Of a stretch of 64,000 nucleotides of DNA, positions 25,601 to 37,697 are shown one piece after another. The stretch's first letter is position 1. The number at the start of each line of letters is the position of its first letter. Under the pieces are notes generated by a model that made no database searches, was not told the origin of the DNA, and saw nothing but the letters and a program-made list of their open reading frames with translations. Both the position numbers and the translations under genes were made by a program. The DNA lies in assembly GCA_000727475.1 (NCBI GenBank), contig KL647290.1:2728212-2792211 (forward strand), read 5' to 3'. This stretch comes from Sarcocystis neurona (taxonomy: Eukaryota; Apicomplexa; Conoidasida; Eucoccidiorida; Sarcocystidae).

Positions 25601-26047
25601 GCAGGGGCAGGATCGGCCGCTACAGTGAAAGAGGCGGCAGATGGAACAGCAGCATCAGGCCTGTCGCCAGCTACATTTCCCGCAGCGGCTGCAGAAGCAA
25701 GAACTTCACCAGCAGGAGTCCACGCAAGAACACTACCCGCAGCAGCAGCGACAACCGTTTTTTCGAAAACAGGAAGTGCGGCAGCAGGAGCAAAAGCAGT
25801 GTCACCAGGATGGACAACAGAAGGAGGAGGGAGAGAGGCAGGAGCAGCACGAGCAGAAGCACCAGCAGGAGAAGCAGCAGCACTGGGGATCGAGCGAATC
25901 TATGCCAGAAGCCCTGATGAAGTGGTAGAACGTTCTCGATGGCGGTGCAGCGAGAGGCGAAGAAGCAGCTGCAGCAGGGAAGCCGCAGCACCTGCGGAAG
26001 GAGGCCATGCTGCAGAGACACTCGAGCAGCTTCAAATCTTTATCCAG
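19661..26047 (+). CDS. Exon 1 of the giant helical-repeat-like protein
   Basis: 2,129 codons in one frame. The N-terminal ~180 residues are Ala/Thr/Pro-rich. Gln-rich blocks with interspersed Leu-rich helices follow. Ala/Ser-rich blocks dominate from about residue 1,450. The ORF runs on to a stop at 26155, but the CAG|GTGAGG donor at 26047/26048 is close to consensus, so downstream exons are expected. Confidence 0.65.
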
Positions 26048-29000
26048 GTGAGGAGTCGTGCGTCGTGCTGCTTCTATCTCCGTGCATCGATCTCCGAATA
26101 TACACGTGGATGCTTTTCTACCTGCTGGAGCATCTACGGTGACCTGCAGATGTAACTCAGTAGTGCGTAATGCTGTTTATACATTCAGCGGCCACTCTCT
26201 AGCATGCTGGCGATGCCCTCTGACTGCTGCTGCTGCCGTTGTAGCCGTCGTCTCTGCTGTTCGCCTGGCTGCGGCTTTCGTCGCCGCTGGTGTTGCTATT
26301 CTGCTGCTGCTGCTCTGGTGGTGCAGGTGGTGTCGCTGGTGTGCTGCAGCTGTTCTCGCTGCGGTTATTACTGCTGCTGCAGTTGGTGCTGCGGTCGTTG
26401 TCGCCGCAGGTGCCACGGCTGGATCGCCTGTGGCTGCAACTGTTGCTGCTGCTGCTGCTGTTTTGCTGCTCGTGCCTCTGCTAATTTTTTACTGCTGTAG
26501 CTCGCGTCGCTGCGGATGGTGCTGCTGCTGCTCCTAACTTCCACGCTGTTGCAGCAGCAGCTGCTGCTGCTGCCGCTGGAGGTGCCGTCGTGGTCGGTGC
26601 AATGTTTTCTCTCCGTCCGCCAACGCAGCGGCTCGCTGGCTGGCCCCTTCCACTGTTGCCCTCCAGCTGCGCGGCGACATACATGCGCTGCTGCAACAGG
26701 GTGCTGCCGATGACACGACCGTGCACACTACTCCCCGTAATAGTACTAGCACGACCACCACTGCAGCAACAGCAGGTCCCGTCCTGCTCTCGCTAAAAAG
26801 GCCTCGTCTTTACGCTATGGTAGTCGACCTCCCTCTGCACATTCGTAAAATGACGTACATATATGTACACCCACATACACACATATGTCTGTGGACCAAT
26901 CTTTCGATCTATGTCTCTGCGTCGATCAATTATCTGCCTACCTGCGTATGTGTATTGCTGTGTAGAGCTCCTGTTGTTGCTCTTGCCAGTTCTCCTGAAG
27001 GGCCGCGAAGAATACTCCTGCATTTGTTTCTGCTTCTCTTGGGGCAGTACGTGTTACAAGGAAGGGTTTACCGGGCGCGTGCTACCGCGCGTCGTACGGC
27101 TTCCTCGGTTGTGCTCCTCCTCTATGGCGTCCCCTGCTCTTGCCAGTCTAATCCTTTCCCTCTGCTCTATATGTATCAGTACAACTACTGTTTGTAGGGC
27201 AACGGCGCTCCAGTTTCTCTGATTGCGCTTCCTTTCTCGATCGTTTTATTGCTGCCGCTTCGATTCCTCTACTTGGTGCTGCCTTCCAAAGTGCACCTCC
27301 GCTCATGAAGGGAGCAGGACTGTTGCCACTTTGCTGCTGCTTCTGCTGCTGCGTCTCCCTTTGCTGTGGTCCTATGACTCCTAAATGGCGCTGCACGTGT
27401 CCCAGTCCTCTGCGACTCTGACGCCCTCGCAATCCGTAGATGCAGTAACACGACGAATTCTACTACTACTGCTGCTACTACTACTACTAGTATTACTACT
27501 ACTACTACTAGTATTACTACTACTACGACTACTACTACTACCACTACTACTACTATCGCTCCTGCTAGTATAAGATCACCCGTTCCTGCTATTCTTACCG
27601 CTACTACTCCCAGCAAGCGTACTGTACCCGTGTTACTCCTGCTCCTCCTCCTTCTTCGTCAACTGCTAGTCCTACACTGCCCATTACTATACTCCTTGTT
27701 ACTATTGGTTTACTACTACTATAGACTTCTGTATACTATTTTACTACCACGACTACTACTACTACTACCGCTATTACTACTACTACTACTACGTCTACTA
27801 CTACTACTACGTCCTCTACTAGTACTAGTACTACTACTACTGCTACTACTAGTACTCCTACTGCTACTACTACCTCTACTACTACTACCTCTACTACTAC
27901 TACTACCTCTACTACTACTACTACCTCTACTACTACTATTTGTGACTACTACCTCTATTATTACTGCTACTATTATTACGAGTGATACTACTACTACTAT
28001 TACTACTACTGTTACTAATACTACTAACTCTACAACAACTACTACTAGCACTTTTGCTGCTACTACTACTACTACCACTAATATAACCGTATTACCATTA
28101 TCATATTTTCTGTTCTTTCCTCCGTCACACTTCTTCAAAAATAACTGCCGCCACCTTTTTCACGTCAATTCCCGAGACTTTTCGTCTTCTTCCTAAGAAC
28201 GAAGCACACCAAGTTGACCTTGCAACTGTCGTCTGATGCATGCAGCGATGTGCTGCAGCAGTGGGAGAGACGCACCTCGCCCTTGTCAGAAGCCGCTACA
28301 CTATACCGAGTACCATCAGCGCAATGGATAGAAATCTCTATGTACCCTCTAGCAACATACATATATATGCATATTTTTGTGGCATATATACGCACCTGCA
28401 CTGCTTATGCTTGTGTGGAGGTCGGCTGCAGCTGCTACCCATGTGTTTCTCGCCTCCCCTTTACTGTTGGTTGTAGAAGTACCGCGGCAGCAAGTGCGTC
28501 CGCATGCACATACATATTTATGGATGCATTCCTGCGGTTAACCTTCTTTGTGTGGACACACGTGTATGTAAGTGCCACGGGAGCGCCTGTTCGACATGTA
28601 TATACGGAGCTGCAGCAGCAAGTCCCTTCGAACACGCATACGTGTCTGTCCATGGACGTGTATTTCTACGTACCAGTGTACAGCGCGCCTACCTGTCTAA
28701 GGTCCCCTCGACATATTCACTGTGTAGAACGAGTTTACGTGCGCAATTGTATGCCTCGTTGTGTTCCACTCGTGTGGCTGTACTGCTGCAGCAATACTTG
28801 CAGTATCTACTTGCTGCGCCGCGCGGAGTATGGAGCGATAAGTGGAACGCGCTTGATCTCGCCGTCGCTGTGGCTGCTATCACGCGAACGGCTGCCACAG
28901 CAGTAGCAGCAGCGGAAGCAGCAGCTGGAGCAGCAGAAAAGCTCGCAGGACAAAGATCCGGCTTCCCCGCACCACTGGCGCCAACAGGAACAGCAGCGGC

Positions 29001-32000
29001 AGCGGTGGCAGAATCGGAGGAAGTAGCGCTAGTAGGATCACATTCACCGACAGCCGGCCACGCCCATCTCCGGGGAGCGCCCGTGCCGGCAGGAACAGCT
29101 GCAGCAGCCACTGCATCGCCGCTCTTTGCAGCAACGCATGCAGCAGTAGGGGGCGCTGAAGACTGCGTGTCACCAGCCGCAGCGGAGGCACGGTCGTTGG
29201 CAGCTGCGGCAGCGAGACGGACCCGAGAAGCAGAGAGGGACCTTTTTTACGTGAAAGTCCCGGGAGAAGGTAGAAGCGCCTTGCTGTCAAAGGCTGACGG
29301 TGTAGAATCAACGGAAGAGGACGAGGATGAGGAAAACGCCGATGGATGCGGCTTATTTTCGCTACGTTCCGCACTGCGCGCTGCTGCAGCAGCATGTTCC
29401 GCCAGAAGGCCGCTGAACCCATTTCCTCGTCTACCTGCAGAAGATGAGGCAGTGTCGGCCACGGCACCTGCCGCGCTGGACGCAGCAACACCACCGGCGC
29501 ACGAGACAGGAATAGCAGCCGGCAGCACTGCAGCAGCAGAATTAACAACAATGGCGCAACACGGGGAAACACCGGCAGCGCGAGCAGCAGCAGTAGCAGG
29601 CGGAGCAGTGACTGCAGCAGCAGCGCTGCCCTCGTCGGTGTGGGGCCTTCCGCAGTCTGGGCAGCAGTATGCAGCAACAACGCAGTTTGTCACCGGTGGA
29701 ACCGCAGGAGCATCGACGGCGACAGCAACTACCTACCCAGGCGCAGCAGCACCAGCAGCAACAGCAGAGGAAGCGGGGTCGCTGCATCTCGCTCCTGTAA
29801 GTCTTCCGCTGAATGTAATCTCAGCGACGAGGGGCAGGAGGTTACTGCACGAGCGGTGCCAGTTCTTGTGGCTGCTGCTGGGAGCTCTGTCTTCTCTTTT
29901 GTCGCAGTATCGCCTACGCAGCACGCCCGCAAGCTACGTCAACTCTGGGCATGCCTGCCCTGTTGCTGCTTGTTATCAAGGCGCTGCTGCTGTTCCTGCT
30001 GCAGCTCCTGCTGCACGTCACGCTGTGCCTGAGAGACCCACCGCTTCTGCTGCAGCGTGTCCCCCTTTTTGTCCCGCTGGTGGTGGAGACGCAGGAATTC
30101 TCGCCTCTGCTCTGCAAAGTTCTACGACTCGTGCTCCTGCATCTGCTGCTGCTGCTCCGTGGGCGGCCACTGCAGTTGCTGTTGTGCAGGATGCTCCTGC
30201 TGCAGCAGCTGCTGCCTCTGCAGTTCAGCTGCCCAGTTCTCCTGCTGCTGCTTGTCCAGGTGGCGCAGAACGAACTGATCGTGCCGTGGCTACGAAATCG
30301 CATGCGCCGCAGCGTGATTCCTCTATAACTGCCGAGAGAAGCAGCAGCATGCAGAGGGAGAGAGGCGTCCGCTGGATTACTCCTTCTCACAACTGCTTGT
30401 TGCGGCTGAATCCTGTTATGAGCACCAGTTGTTACCCTGACGCTGCGGCTGCGTTTGGCGCTGATCTGCAGACCCCACGGCAGCTGTGTAGACTGCTGGC
30501 GACGCTCCTGCATGCTGCTGCTGCAGTCTTCGACAACAGAATACGTTCCCTCCAGCTGCTGAGGCATTCCACTGACAGCAGCAACGGTACCAGCGGCGAC
30601 CGCTGCGCCAGCCGCCGAAGGGACGACAGCAGCAGCAGAGGCGCGAACTCCAGCACCAGGAGCAGCAGAAGCAGCAGCAGCAGCTGTAGCAGCAATAGTC
30701 GCCCGAATGGAAGGCTCGCAAGCAGCGACATCGCGTGGAGCGACGAGACAGGGGCGAAGAAAACAGCGCCAGCAACAGCACCAGCATCCTCATCCAAAGC
30801 AGCTGCGGCAGGAAACACGGCCTCAGCAGCAGCAGGCACACCAACAGCAGCAGCGTTACCAGAAGCAGCCACAAACGGATCAACAGCAGCAGTCATACCA
30901 ACAGCAGCAGCAACAAACGCATCAACAGCAGCAGTAACACCAGCGGCAGCAGTCACACGCTCAGCACCAGCACGCTCAGGAGCGGCAGGACTGGGCCGAG
31001 AAGGAGCACACCCAGGAACACTGCAAGGAAGTTTCCCGTATAATATCGAGTCGAAGAGAAGAGAGATCGAATTTGGGTATTCTTCATTCGAACAGGCAGC
31101 GTGGCTCTCGCTGCACGCATCAGAGTTTGCTGCCTTCACTCGTGTACGCCGCGCGGATGCGTCTCTCTCTGTCTCTCAACACATACACTCGCAGGGCGGA
31201 AGTATCATATCATACACACAAATGTGTCCGCCCACTTCGTTAAGATCACCGCATCTCTACGCTCCCGTATATTATATATACATATCTGCCTCCTTCTCTC
31301 TCTTCATATATACAAATAAAATATATGTATGTATTTATATATGAGGGCGTTTATGCTCAAGCGTTTAAGTGCAAGTATGTGTGTAGAAGTATATATATAT
31401 ATATATGTATGGATGCATGCGGGTACATTCGCCAGTATTTATTCTCTGATACAGCAAGTGTGTTCCCATGATTGGTGGGACAGAGCTACCAAGCCGTATA
31501 CCTCTTCAATCACACGTATGTATGTATACATATATATACATGTGTATATATCTATATATATATGCATCGTTAGAATTGATGAGATGTGCATGTAAGTGTG
31601 TATGTGTGTACGTAGCTGGTCAAGTGTGTCGTGGGGGGAAGACATTTGGTTGCGTGGTTGCGTGGTTGACATCGTGCCTCCAACGAAAACGCTGCCTATC
31701 AAAGCAGCAGCAGTTTTTATAGACCGCTGCCCCGGTGCACGGCGTTCTCAGGGTTCGATATGTTGGAAGCGATATATATGCCTGTTAAACGAGAAAGTAG
31801 GGAGCAGCAGAAGAGTAGTGTCTTGCTGCCTTTTTCAGTCTGACGCAGCACGGGTGCCTGCGGGCATGCGTATGTCTGCGCGAGGGCTGGCGCCCACGCC
31901 GTTCCTCCGTGTGCAATTCTGTGCGCACCCAGCTGGTTTCGGTAGTCACTTGCTGCTAGTCACCTGCAACTGATCCTCTTCTTCTGTTGCTCTCTCTGGT

Positions 32001-35000
32001 GCTGACCCACGTGCCAGTCACGGCCTTCCTACTGCAGCTTCAGTGTGGGTTTTGCAGCTGTCCACTGCAGTCGGAAGACCTGCGGTCGGGTCACTTCCTC
32101 CCGCTGCCGGTGTGGCTGCTGCTACTCTTGGTGCAACTGCTAGTGTTGCTGCTGTTGGTGCGCCAGACGCTGCAGCTGCTACTGCTGTTGCTGCTGCTGC
32201 TACTGCTGGCGCTGCTACTGCTGTTGCTGCTGCTGCTGTTGTTGCTGGCTATTTTCACCTCGCAGCAGCTATACTCTCTCGTTGGCGTACGTAACTCTGC
32301 AAGTGTTGCATACGAAAAACTTGCGAGTGACGGGTGCGCCTTCAGACGTGGTAGTATGAATACGTGTGATACATGTCGAGAGACGTGGTGTGTAGTTATA
32401 AATACGCTTACACGTGTATGTAGAGAGAAGTCTGGACGTACGGGTACTCATTCAATTGTTATTTGAAAGAAATTTTTTCCTTCTATGTATGCAGAAGTCT
32501 GTACGCGTGGGTAGGTATCTACTTCTCTTCTGAAAAGAATTCCTTTCTGTTTACGTGGAGGAAGGCTCGCCAAAGACGTGATCATGCTTCAGGTTTTAAC
32601 GGAAAATGTCAGCATTATATAGTAGTGTGTCTGGCTTCTTCTCCATCGATTTGCTCGTCGGCCTGTCTCGGTGCTTCTGTCTCACTCTGTCGTTCTGTCT
32701 CTGTAACTATGAGTGAACCAGTGTGCTGCGTTTGGCGTTGATTCACATCGAAGTGCCGGTGCTGCGGCCTGCATGGGCTGCTGCTGTCTGTGCGTGTTGC
32801 AGGAGGTGCTCTACGCCCTGCTTCTGCAGCTGCAGTCTCGTGCTTCTCCGCAGCTGCTACCCTCAGATGCAGCAGCTGTCGCGCATGCGTTTCGTCAATG
32901 CTGCGCAGCAGTGCACTTCACGCTGCTGCAGGCACCCCCCGCTGCTGCTCCTGTTGCAACGGAAGCTGCCGCCACTGCCGGGGCTACCCCTGATACTGCT
33001 GTTGGTCCTCCAGCCTGTGTGCCTCCCGCTGCGACGGATCCTGCTGCAAGAGAGGCGGCTACTGATGCAGCTGCCGGGCCTGCTGCTGGAGATTCTCCTC
33101 CGGCTGCTGCTCCTACTGCTGCTCCTGCTGCTACAATGCCCGCCCGCGTTGCGACGTCCCCGGGGTGTGGGGCGCCTGTGGCTACTGAACGATCAACTGC
33201 TTCTGCGTCTTCTGCTGCTGCTCCTGCAGTGAACCGAGGAGGTGTTGCTGCTGTTGCACCACTGGTGGAAGGGTCCGCAGATATTGCGCAGATGAAGAAG
33301 CGTCAGCGGCAGCGGCAGCAACAGCAGGAGCAGGTACAATGCCGACAGGCCGTGGACTGCGAGATGTTTCTTCGTTTGGTTCACCATATGCTGCCGCTGC
33401 TGCCACCGCATCCTCCGTTTCTCTCACAGCAACTGCAGCTGGACGGCTGTGCTGCGCAGTCGCAGCAGCAAGTGGTGTGCCGTGCTGCAGGTTGGCAAAT
33501 GCGGCAGTCCCATGCACTGCCTGTTAATTCTTCTAGCAGACAAAACAGTGCCTCGCTGTCCGCTGCCGTTGCCCTTCTGGTCGCCTTCACGCGTGCTGCA
33601 GCCGACGCAGCAATAGCTGCAGTTGGAGAACCAGCCTCCGCAGCAGCAGCAGGTGAAACCGCAGCTGCAGCAAGCGGCTTAGCAGGCGAGCACGTTTTTG
33701 AGGAAGCGGCTGCAGCAGCTACAGCAGGAGCCACAGGAGTGGTAGCAGCTGGCCGCCCTCCACCGGAGAGAGCAGCAGCAGCAACGATGCCAGCTGGACA
33801 CCGCCTACAAAACAGTGCTGCAACAGACGCTGCTGCAGCAGAAGAAGTATCGAGTGCAAGAAGCGCACTGCAGCAGCAAGCAGCACGAGATAGCAGCTCG
33901 CGGTGTGGGTCTTTCCCTCTAAGTCAGCTTCGGCATGTATGTGGTCGTTCCCTGCCTCGAGAGCAGCCCAGCAGCAGCGGCAGCAGCTGGTATGTGGCCG
34001 CAGAGACAGCAGCGGCGGCGTACAAACGAGCAGCACAAGACGTCCGCATGCTGTTGCTGCTCCGTGGAGTGGCTGCTGCATTTGAAACAGAAACGTGTCG
34101 GCTGCTCGGCTGCAGTAGTGAAGCCTGGTGTGGCACTAGCTGTCCTCGACCGCCTCCTGTCTCAACGGATGCAAGTGGCAGCGGCCGCAGCAACAGCAGC
34201 GGTGCGGCAGTAGCAGCAGCAGGTTTAAGGGGAAGCAGCAGCTACACTGTAGCGGGAGCACGACCAGATGGCAGCTGCAGCTCTGCAACGGAGAAACCGG
34301 AGGACGGAGGGAGAGATGTTCACGGTAGCAGCAGCGTAGCAGCAAGTTTTCAAACGTTCACCAGCAGTAGCAGCAGCCACGCGGCAGGAACGTGTCAACG
34401 CAACGGCAATGCAGCACCGCACGTTCGTAGCCTGAACAGCAGCAGCGGCGCTACCGCTGGTTCAGATTGCTGCACCGACGGCAATACAGCAGCACCAGCA
34501 GCTTCTGCTCTTCATTGGCGTATCGACAGCAGTGGCTGCAGGGCAGCTGCAGCAGGCAGCAAGTCATCAAAGCAGACGCACCCGGGCTACAGCCAGATGA
34601 GTTGGAGGGGGTCTGCTGCGGCAACGAAAGTGTTCGCGCACGCCGCAGAAGCAGCATGTTGTTTCATACACATGCACCTGCTAGAGACCCCATCTTCGCT
34701 GCTGCTCACGCACCAGGCGTCTGGCCCGCCGCTGCCTGCAGCTGCTGCGCCGCCAGTGGGTGGGGCTTTCGCTGCTGATGCTGCAGCTTACCAGCATGTA
34801 TTTAAAGCGACGCAGGTGCTGCCGCACCGTCCGGTGGAGCGCCGCCAGGCCGAGAAGGCGCAGGAGCTGGCGGTCACTCTCCAACAGCACGAGGAGCTGC
34901 ACCGGCAGACAACGGGGCTGCAGCAGGAGCAGCAGCAGGTGGAGATACAACAGCAGCGACAGAAGCGCGTGGGACTCCTGCAGGAAGGACAACTGCAGCT

Positions 35001-36786
35001 GCAAGAGCAGAAGAAACAACAACCGCAGCAGCAACAGCAACAGCATCGAGAGCAGCAGCAGCGAGAGCAGCAGCAGCCGCAGCAGCATCCAGAACAGAAG
35101 CAACAGGAGTCGCAGGAGAGCTCCTGTGTGACCGCGCTGCAAACGTGCTGCCAACTGCTGTTGTCGCTTCTTAACTTTGCCGAAGCGCAGCTGCAGCAGT
35201 TGTCCGTTCTGCAGGGGTCTCACGTGGGTGAGATGGAGAAGAGCGCAGGCAACAGCAGCAGCGACGAAGCGGAGCAACAACAGCACGGCGCAGCAAGTGA
35301 ACGCAGCAGCGCCAGGGATTGCAGCGGGGGAGCAGCTTCAACCTTGGCAGCTCCTCCTGCTGCCGCAGATAGCAAAGCCTGTCGAACAGACACAAGAGGA
35401 GGAGCTACTGTTCTTGCTGCTGCTGCTACTGTCAATGTTGTTGGTGTTGCCGATTCAAGCCCTGGCGTTACAGGGATTGCTGCTGCTGCTGTTGCTGCTG
35501 CTGGAACCAGAGGAGAAGATGTTGCGGACACTGGTACTCGCTGTGACCCACGTAGTGCCGAGACTTCACTCCGTCTTGCTGCTGATGCGGCTGCCGGTTG
35601 TGTTCCATCTATTCCTGCTGTGGCAACTAGCGCAGAGGAGCGACACGCTGATCACGCTAGCAAATGCCAAGCTGCTTCTGCGGCTGGTGTTGCTACCTGG
35701 GTGCGTGACACTTCAACGGTCACTGCTGCAGCGGTCAATTTGAGCGACAACACTGCTGCGTGGCATCCACACACGCCAGGGGCGTGGAATACTCGATTGG
35801 GAAGCAGCGAAGACAGCAGCAGCAGGAGCGGAGTCGACGGCACAGCAGCTAGTGTAGGACTGCTACGGAGTACGCTTCAGGATTTGTTGCAGGGACTGCG
35901 TCACCTGCTTCGCCTACGGCGGCTGCTGAGCCCGCAGCAGCAGCTGCTGCTGCAGCTGCTGATGTGTAGAGAGGACCGCTGCAGCCACACAGCCCGCAGC
36001 TGCAGCAGTGACTACTCGGCTTCCCACAGCTGCAACAGCAGCAGCAGCCTTGAAGGACGCAATGGCAGCAACTGCAGCAGCAACGACAACAACAGCTGCC
36101 CCGACGCACGCTCCAGCTGGAGTGAAGGTACTACGTGCCACAGACTAACCACCGACAGCAGCCGGCAGGCAAGAAAGAGCAGCACGAGCAGCAGCAACAT
36201 GCCGGTCTTCATAAGCAACAGTGCCATCAATCCGTACGAAGCTGGCGACCGTGACAACTTCCGCACTCGTGCGCAGAATAAATGCACCGACGCTCCCTTT
36301 TTTGCAAAGGCTGCCGCAGCCAAAGCCACTGCTGCGATGCTGGTGAGAAGATCACACATGCAGGAGCAGCGCCGGCGTGCGTTGTCCGTATCCTGCAGGG
36401 CACGTGCTGCCTAGCCACCTCTTGGGTACACCTTCACATACATTCTTGTCCAGACACGCGTGCACTGGCGTGCATACTTCTCTACGTAATTATGTAAATA
36501 TATTGAGAGACAGAGAGACCGGAAGTGAGAGATACTCAAATATATACACACATACGTATTCATACGTATACGTGTGTACGTGTGATTGCATACATGTGTA
36601 CGTTGACGTATACATACACGTTTGTCTATATACATGTATATATATGCCAACTCTTAGAAGACTCGTCTGCGGATTTTTCAGGCAGTGCAACCTACTCCGC
36701 TGCATGTTCTTGGCGGTGTTGTTAACGGTGTCTTATTAAAAGCACAGCTCCAAAAAGCTGGGCTCCTGCGTATGCTGCTGCTGTGA
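19661..36786 (+). CDS. Giant Gln/Ala-rich protein with helical-repeat-like segments, probable organellar (multi-exon)
   Basis: Exons supported by splice signals and phase: 19661-26047 (donor CAG|GTGAGG), 28684-31143, 32044-32286, 32803-36342 (donor CTG|GTGAGA), 36682-36786 (stop TGA). Two likely exons lie at ~26.6-26.85 and 26966-~27135. The ATG at 19661 follows an in-frame TAA at 19625. It starts MTVARLLLPLRSPLPAASRQ, an Arg-rich acid-free leader like a mitochondrial presequence. Between long Gln and Ala runs are short helical segments with a common look, for example EQLARHLLVYVHRDC, DLAAIYAGLVRMLQLLD, FTSQQLYSLVGEVLYALLLQ and RSTLQDLLQGLRHLLRLRR. These resemble the helical (HPR/OPR-like) repeats of apicomplexan organellar RNA-binding proteins. 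No RAP domain was found at the C-terminus (LLKAQLQKAGLLRMLLL). The family call is inference, and the span could hold two genes. Confidence 0.5.
21049..21062. repeat. Palindrome GGTGTACGTACACC, copy 1
   Basis: Perfect 14-base palindrome in exon 1 of the giant plus-strand gene, read L-V-Y-V-H-R. Confidence 0.9.
22262..22416. repeat. Coding minisatellite, AGRDAA-type repeat
   Basis: Imperfect tandem copies of an 18-21-base unit built on CAGGTCGAGACGCAGCAG. In the gene's frame it gives repeated A-G-R-D-A-A(-A) units. The unit length is a multiple of three, so copy-number change keeps the frame. Confidence 0.8.
23473..23486. repeat. Palindrome GGTGTACGTACACC, copy 2
   Basis: Perfect copy in the same exon, read R-V-Y-V-H-L. 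Confidence 0.9.
26966..27135 (+). CDS. Probable exon of the giant helical-repeat-like protein
   Basis: Bounded by the acceptor ttgctgtgtag. Reads APVVALASSPEGPRRILLHL then FLLLLGQYVLQGRVYRARAT, typical of the gene's Leu-rich helices and free of CAG runs. Another candidate, ending ...LKRPRLYAMVVDLPLHIR before GTAAAA, lies at ~26.6-26.85 kb. The joining phases were not resolved. Confidence 0.35.
27461..28085. repeat. (TAC/CTA)n trinucleotide array, ~600 bases
   Basis: Imperfect CTA/TAC triplets (with CTAG, ATTA and GTAC interruptions) run nearly unbroken. A short relative lies at 50759-50832. Both strands stay open for long stretches only because of the triplet period. It sits between exons at about 27.1 and 28.7 kb, so it is read as intronic. 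Confidence 0.9.
28684..31143 (+). CDS. Internal exon of the giant helical-repeat-like protein
   Basis: Acceptor accagtgtacag, donor CGT|GTACGC, 820 whole codons. It begins RAYLSKVPSTYSLCRTSLRA, then VAVLLQQYLQYLLAAPRGVW. It then has long Ala/Thr/Pro-rich low complexity, two Leu-rich helices (ERCQFLWLLLGALSSLLSQY; TPRQLCRLLATLLHAAAAVF) and a Ser/Ala tail ending FAAFTR. Confidence 0.5.
32044..32286 (+). CDS. Internal exon, Leu-rich
   Basis: Acceptor actgcagcttcag, donor GGC|GTACGT, 81 whole codons. A long CTG run gives poly-Leu, then IFTSQQLYSLVG, which joins in phase to EVLYALLLQLQSR of the next exon to form one plausible helix pair. An Ala-reading alternative frame ends out of phase. Confidence 0.4.
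32803..36342 (+). CDS. Large internal exon of the giant helical-repeat-like protein
   Basis: Acceptor tgcgtgttgcag, donor CTG|GTGAGA, 1,180 whole codons. Helical segments EVLYALLLQLQSR, CEMFLRLVHHMLPLLP, DVRMLLLLRGVAAAFET and LQTCCQLLLSLLNFAEAQLQ are set in Ala-, Ser- and Gln-rich filler. The Gln-rich block near residues 690-790 is probably coiled-coil. Confidence 0.6.
36682..36786 (+). CDS. Terminal exon of the giant helical-repeat-like protein
   Basis: Acceptor tgcggatttttcag, in phase with the CTG|GTGAGA donor upstream. 34 codons (AVQPTPLHVLGGVVNGVLL, KAQLQKAGLLRMLLL), then TGA. Too short to stand out as an open frame by itself; chosen for its splice signal, phase and amphipathic look. 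Confidence 0.5.
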   Translation, partial: AVQPTPLHVLGGVVNGVLLKAQLQKAGLLRMLLL

Positions 36787-37697
36787 GAGAGAGAGATGAT
36801 ACTCTCTGCACGCGTTCGCTGCTGATTCCACTGTACTGCAAATGCTACTCTCTCCGCTTGAGCTGCTATTGCTGCTGCTGTGCGCCGCCGATTGCACGGC
36901 AGCTGTTTGCGTGTGGCATACCTGTTCGGCGGATTATTCTTGGAGCTCCTAAAGCTCAGGCTCTCTGCTGCAGTGCTAACGTATGCGTACATGCCCAAAT
37001 ACTACCTTTGTTTTCTCTCTGTCTCTGTCTCTCTCTATACATATATACATGTACACATACATGTATTTATACACGTATATATATATATATATATGTATAT
37101 ACGTATTATCGAAACAGGGTATACTTGAACGTCAGACTACTTAGGACGCCTCCACCAACTTGTTTACCCGGTTACCGTCAAATCTATCGTGTGTGTCTAG
37201 CTATATGCCCACACCTAATTGTCTGTTTAAGTGCCTGTTAATCTGCCTGTGTTTACTTAAATGCTTGTGTAGATAAAAGAGAAACGTGCGCTCCGCTATG
37301 GGTAAGTCCGTGTGGAAGCTGCGGACGCTTGTGGAGAAAGAAAGTAGGTAGGCCATATCTCTCACGGTCTACAAATATATATTTGTGCGTCCACAGGCTG
37401 ACCCGAGTACAACTGTGTATCCTTGAGAAGTCCTACATAGATCCAGTTGGATACGTACGTGCATACGTATATATATATATATATACATGGAAAGGTAAAT
37501 GTACGTCGAGACGCCAAAGCAGTAGCATGTGTGCATGTCCGCATATGTGCATCACATAAGATGTGATTCGGTCTCTACGCGTGCTGTTACTGTGCGGTTT
37601 CATGCATATATATATATATATATATGTACACCTACACTTGGTGAAGTATCGTTAGGGGGAGAGGAATAGCTACTTAGGATCTTCCCCAGGTGAGGGC
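36787..37697. other. Intergenic spacer, AT-rich
   Basis: Holds (TA)n runs near 37035-37105, 37466-37486 and 37596-37626 and no credible coding block on either strand. Confidence 0.5.

Noticed and set aside
27630..28196. Plus-strand poly-Leu/Thr frame and minus-strand poly-Val/Ser frame in the TAC array
   Set aside because: A perfect triplet period keeps all frames open; no splice or domain evidence.
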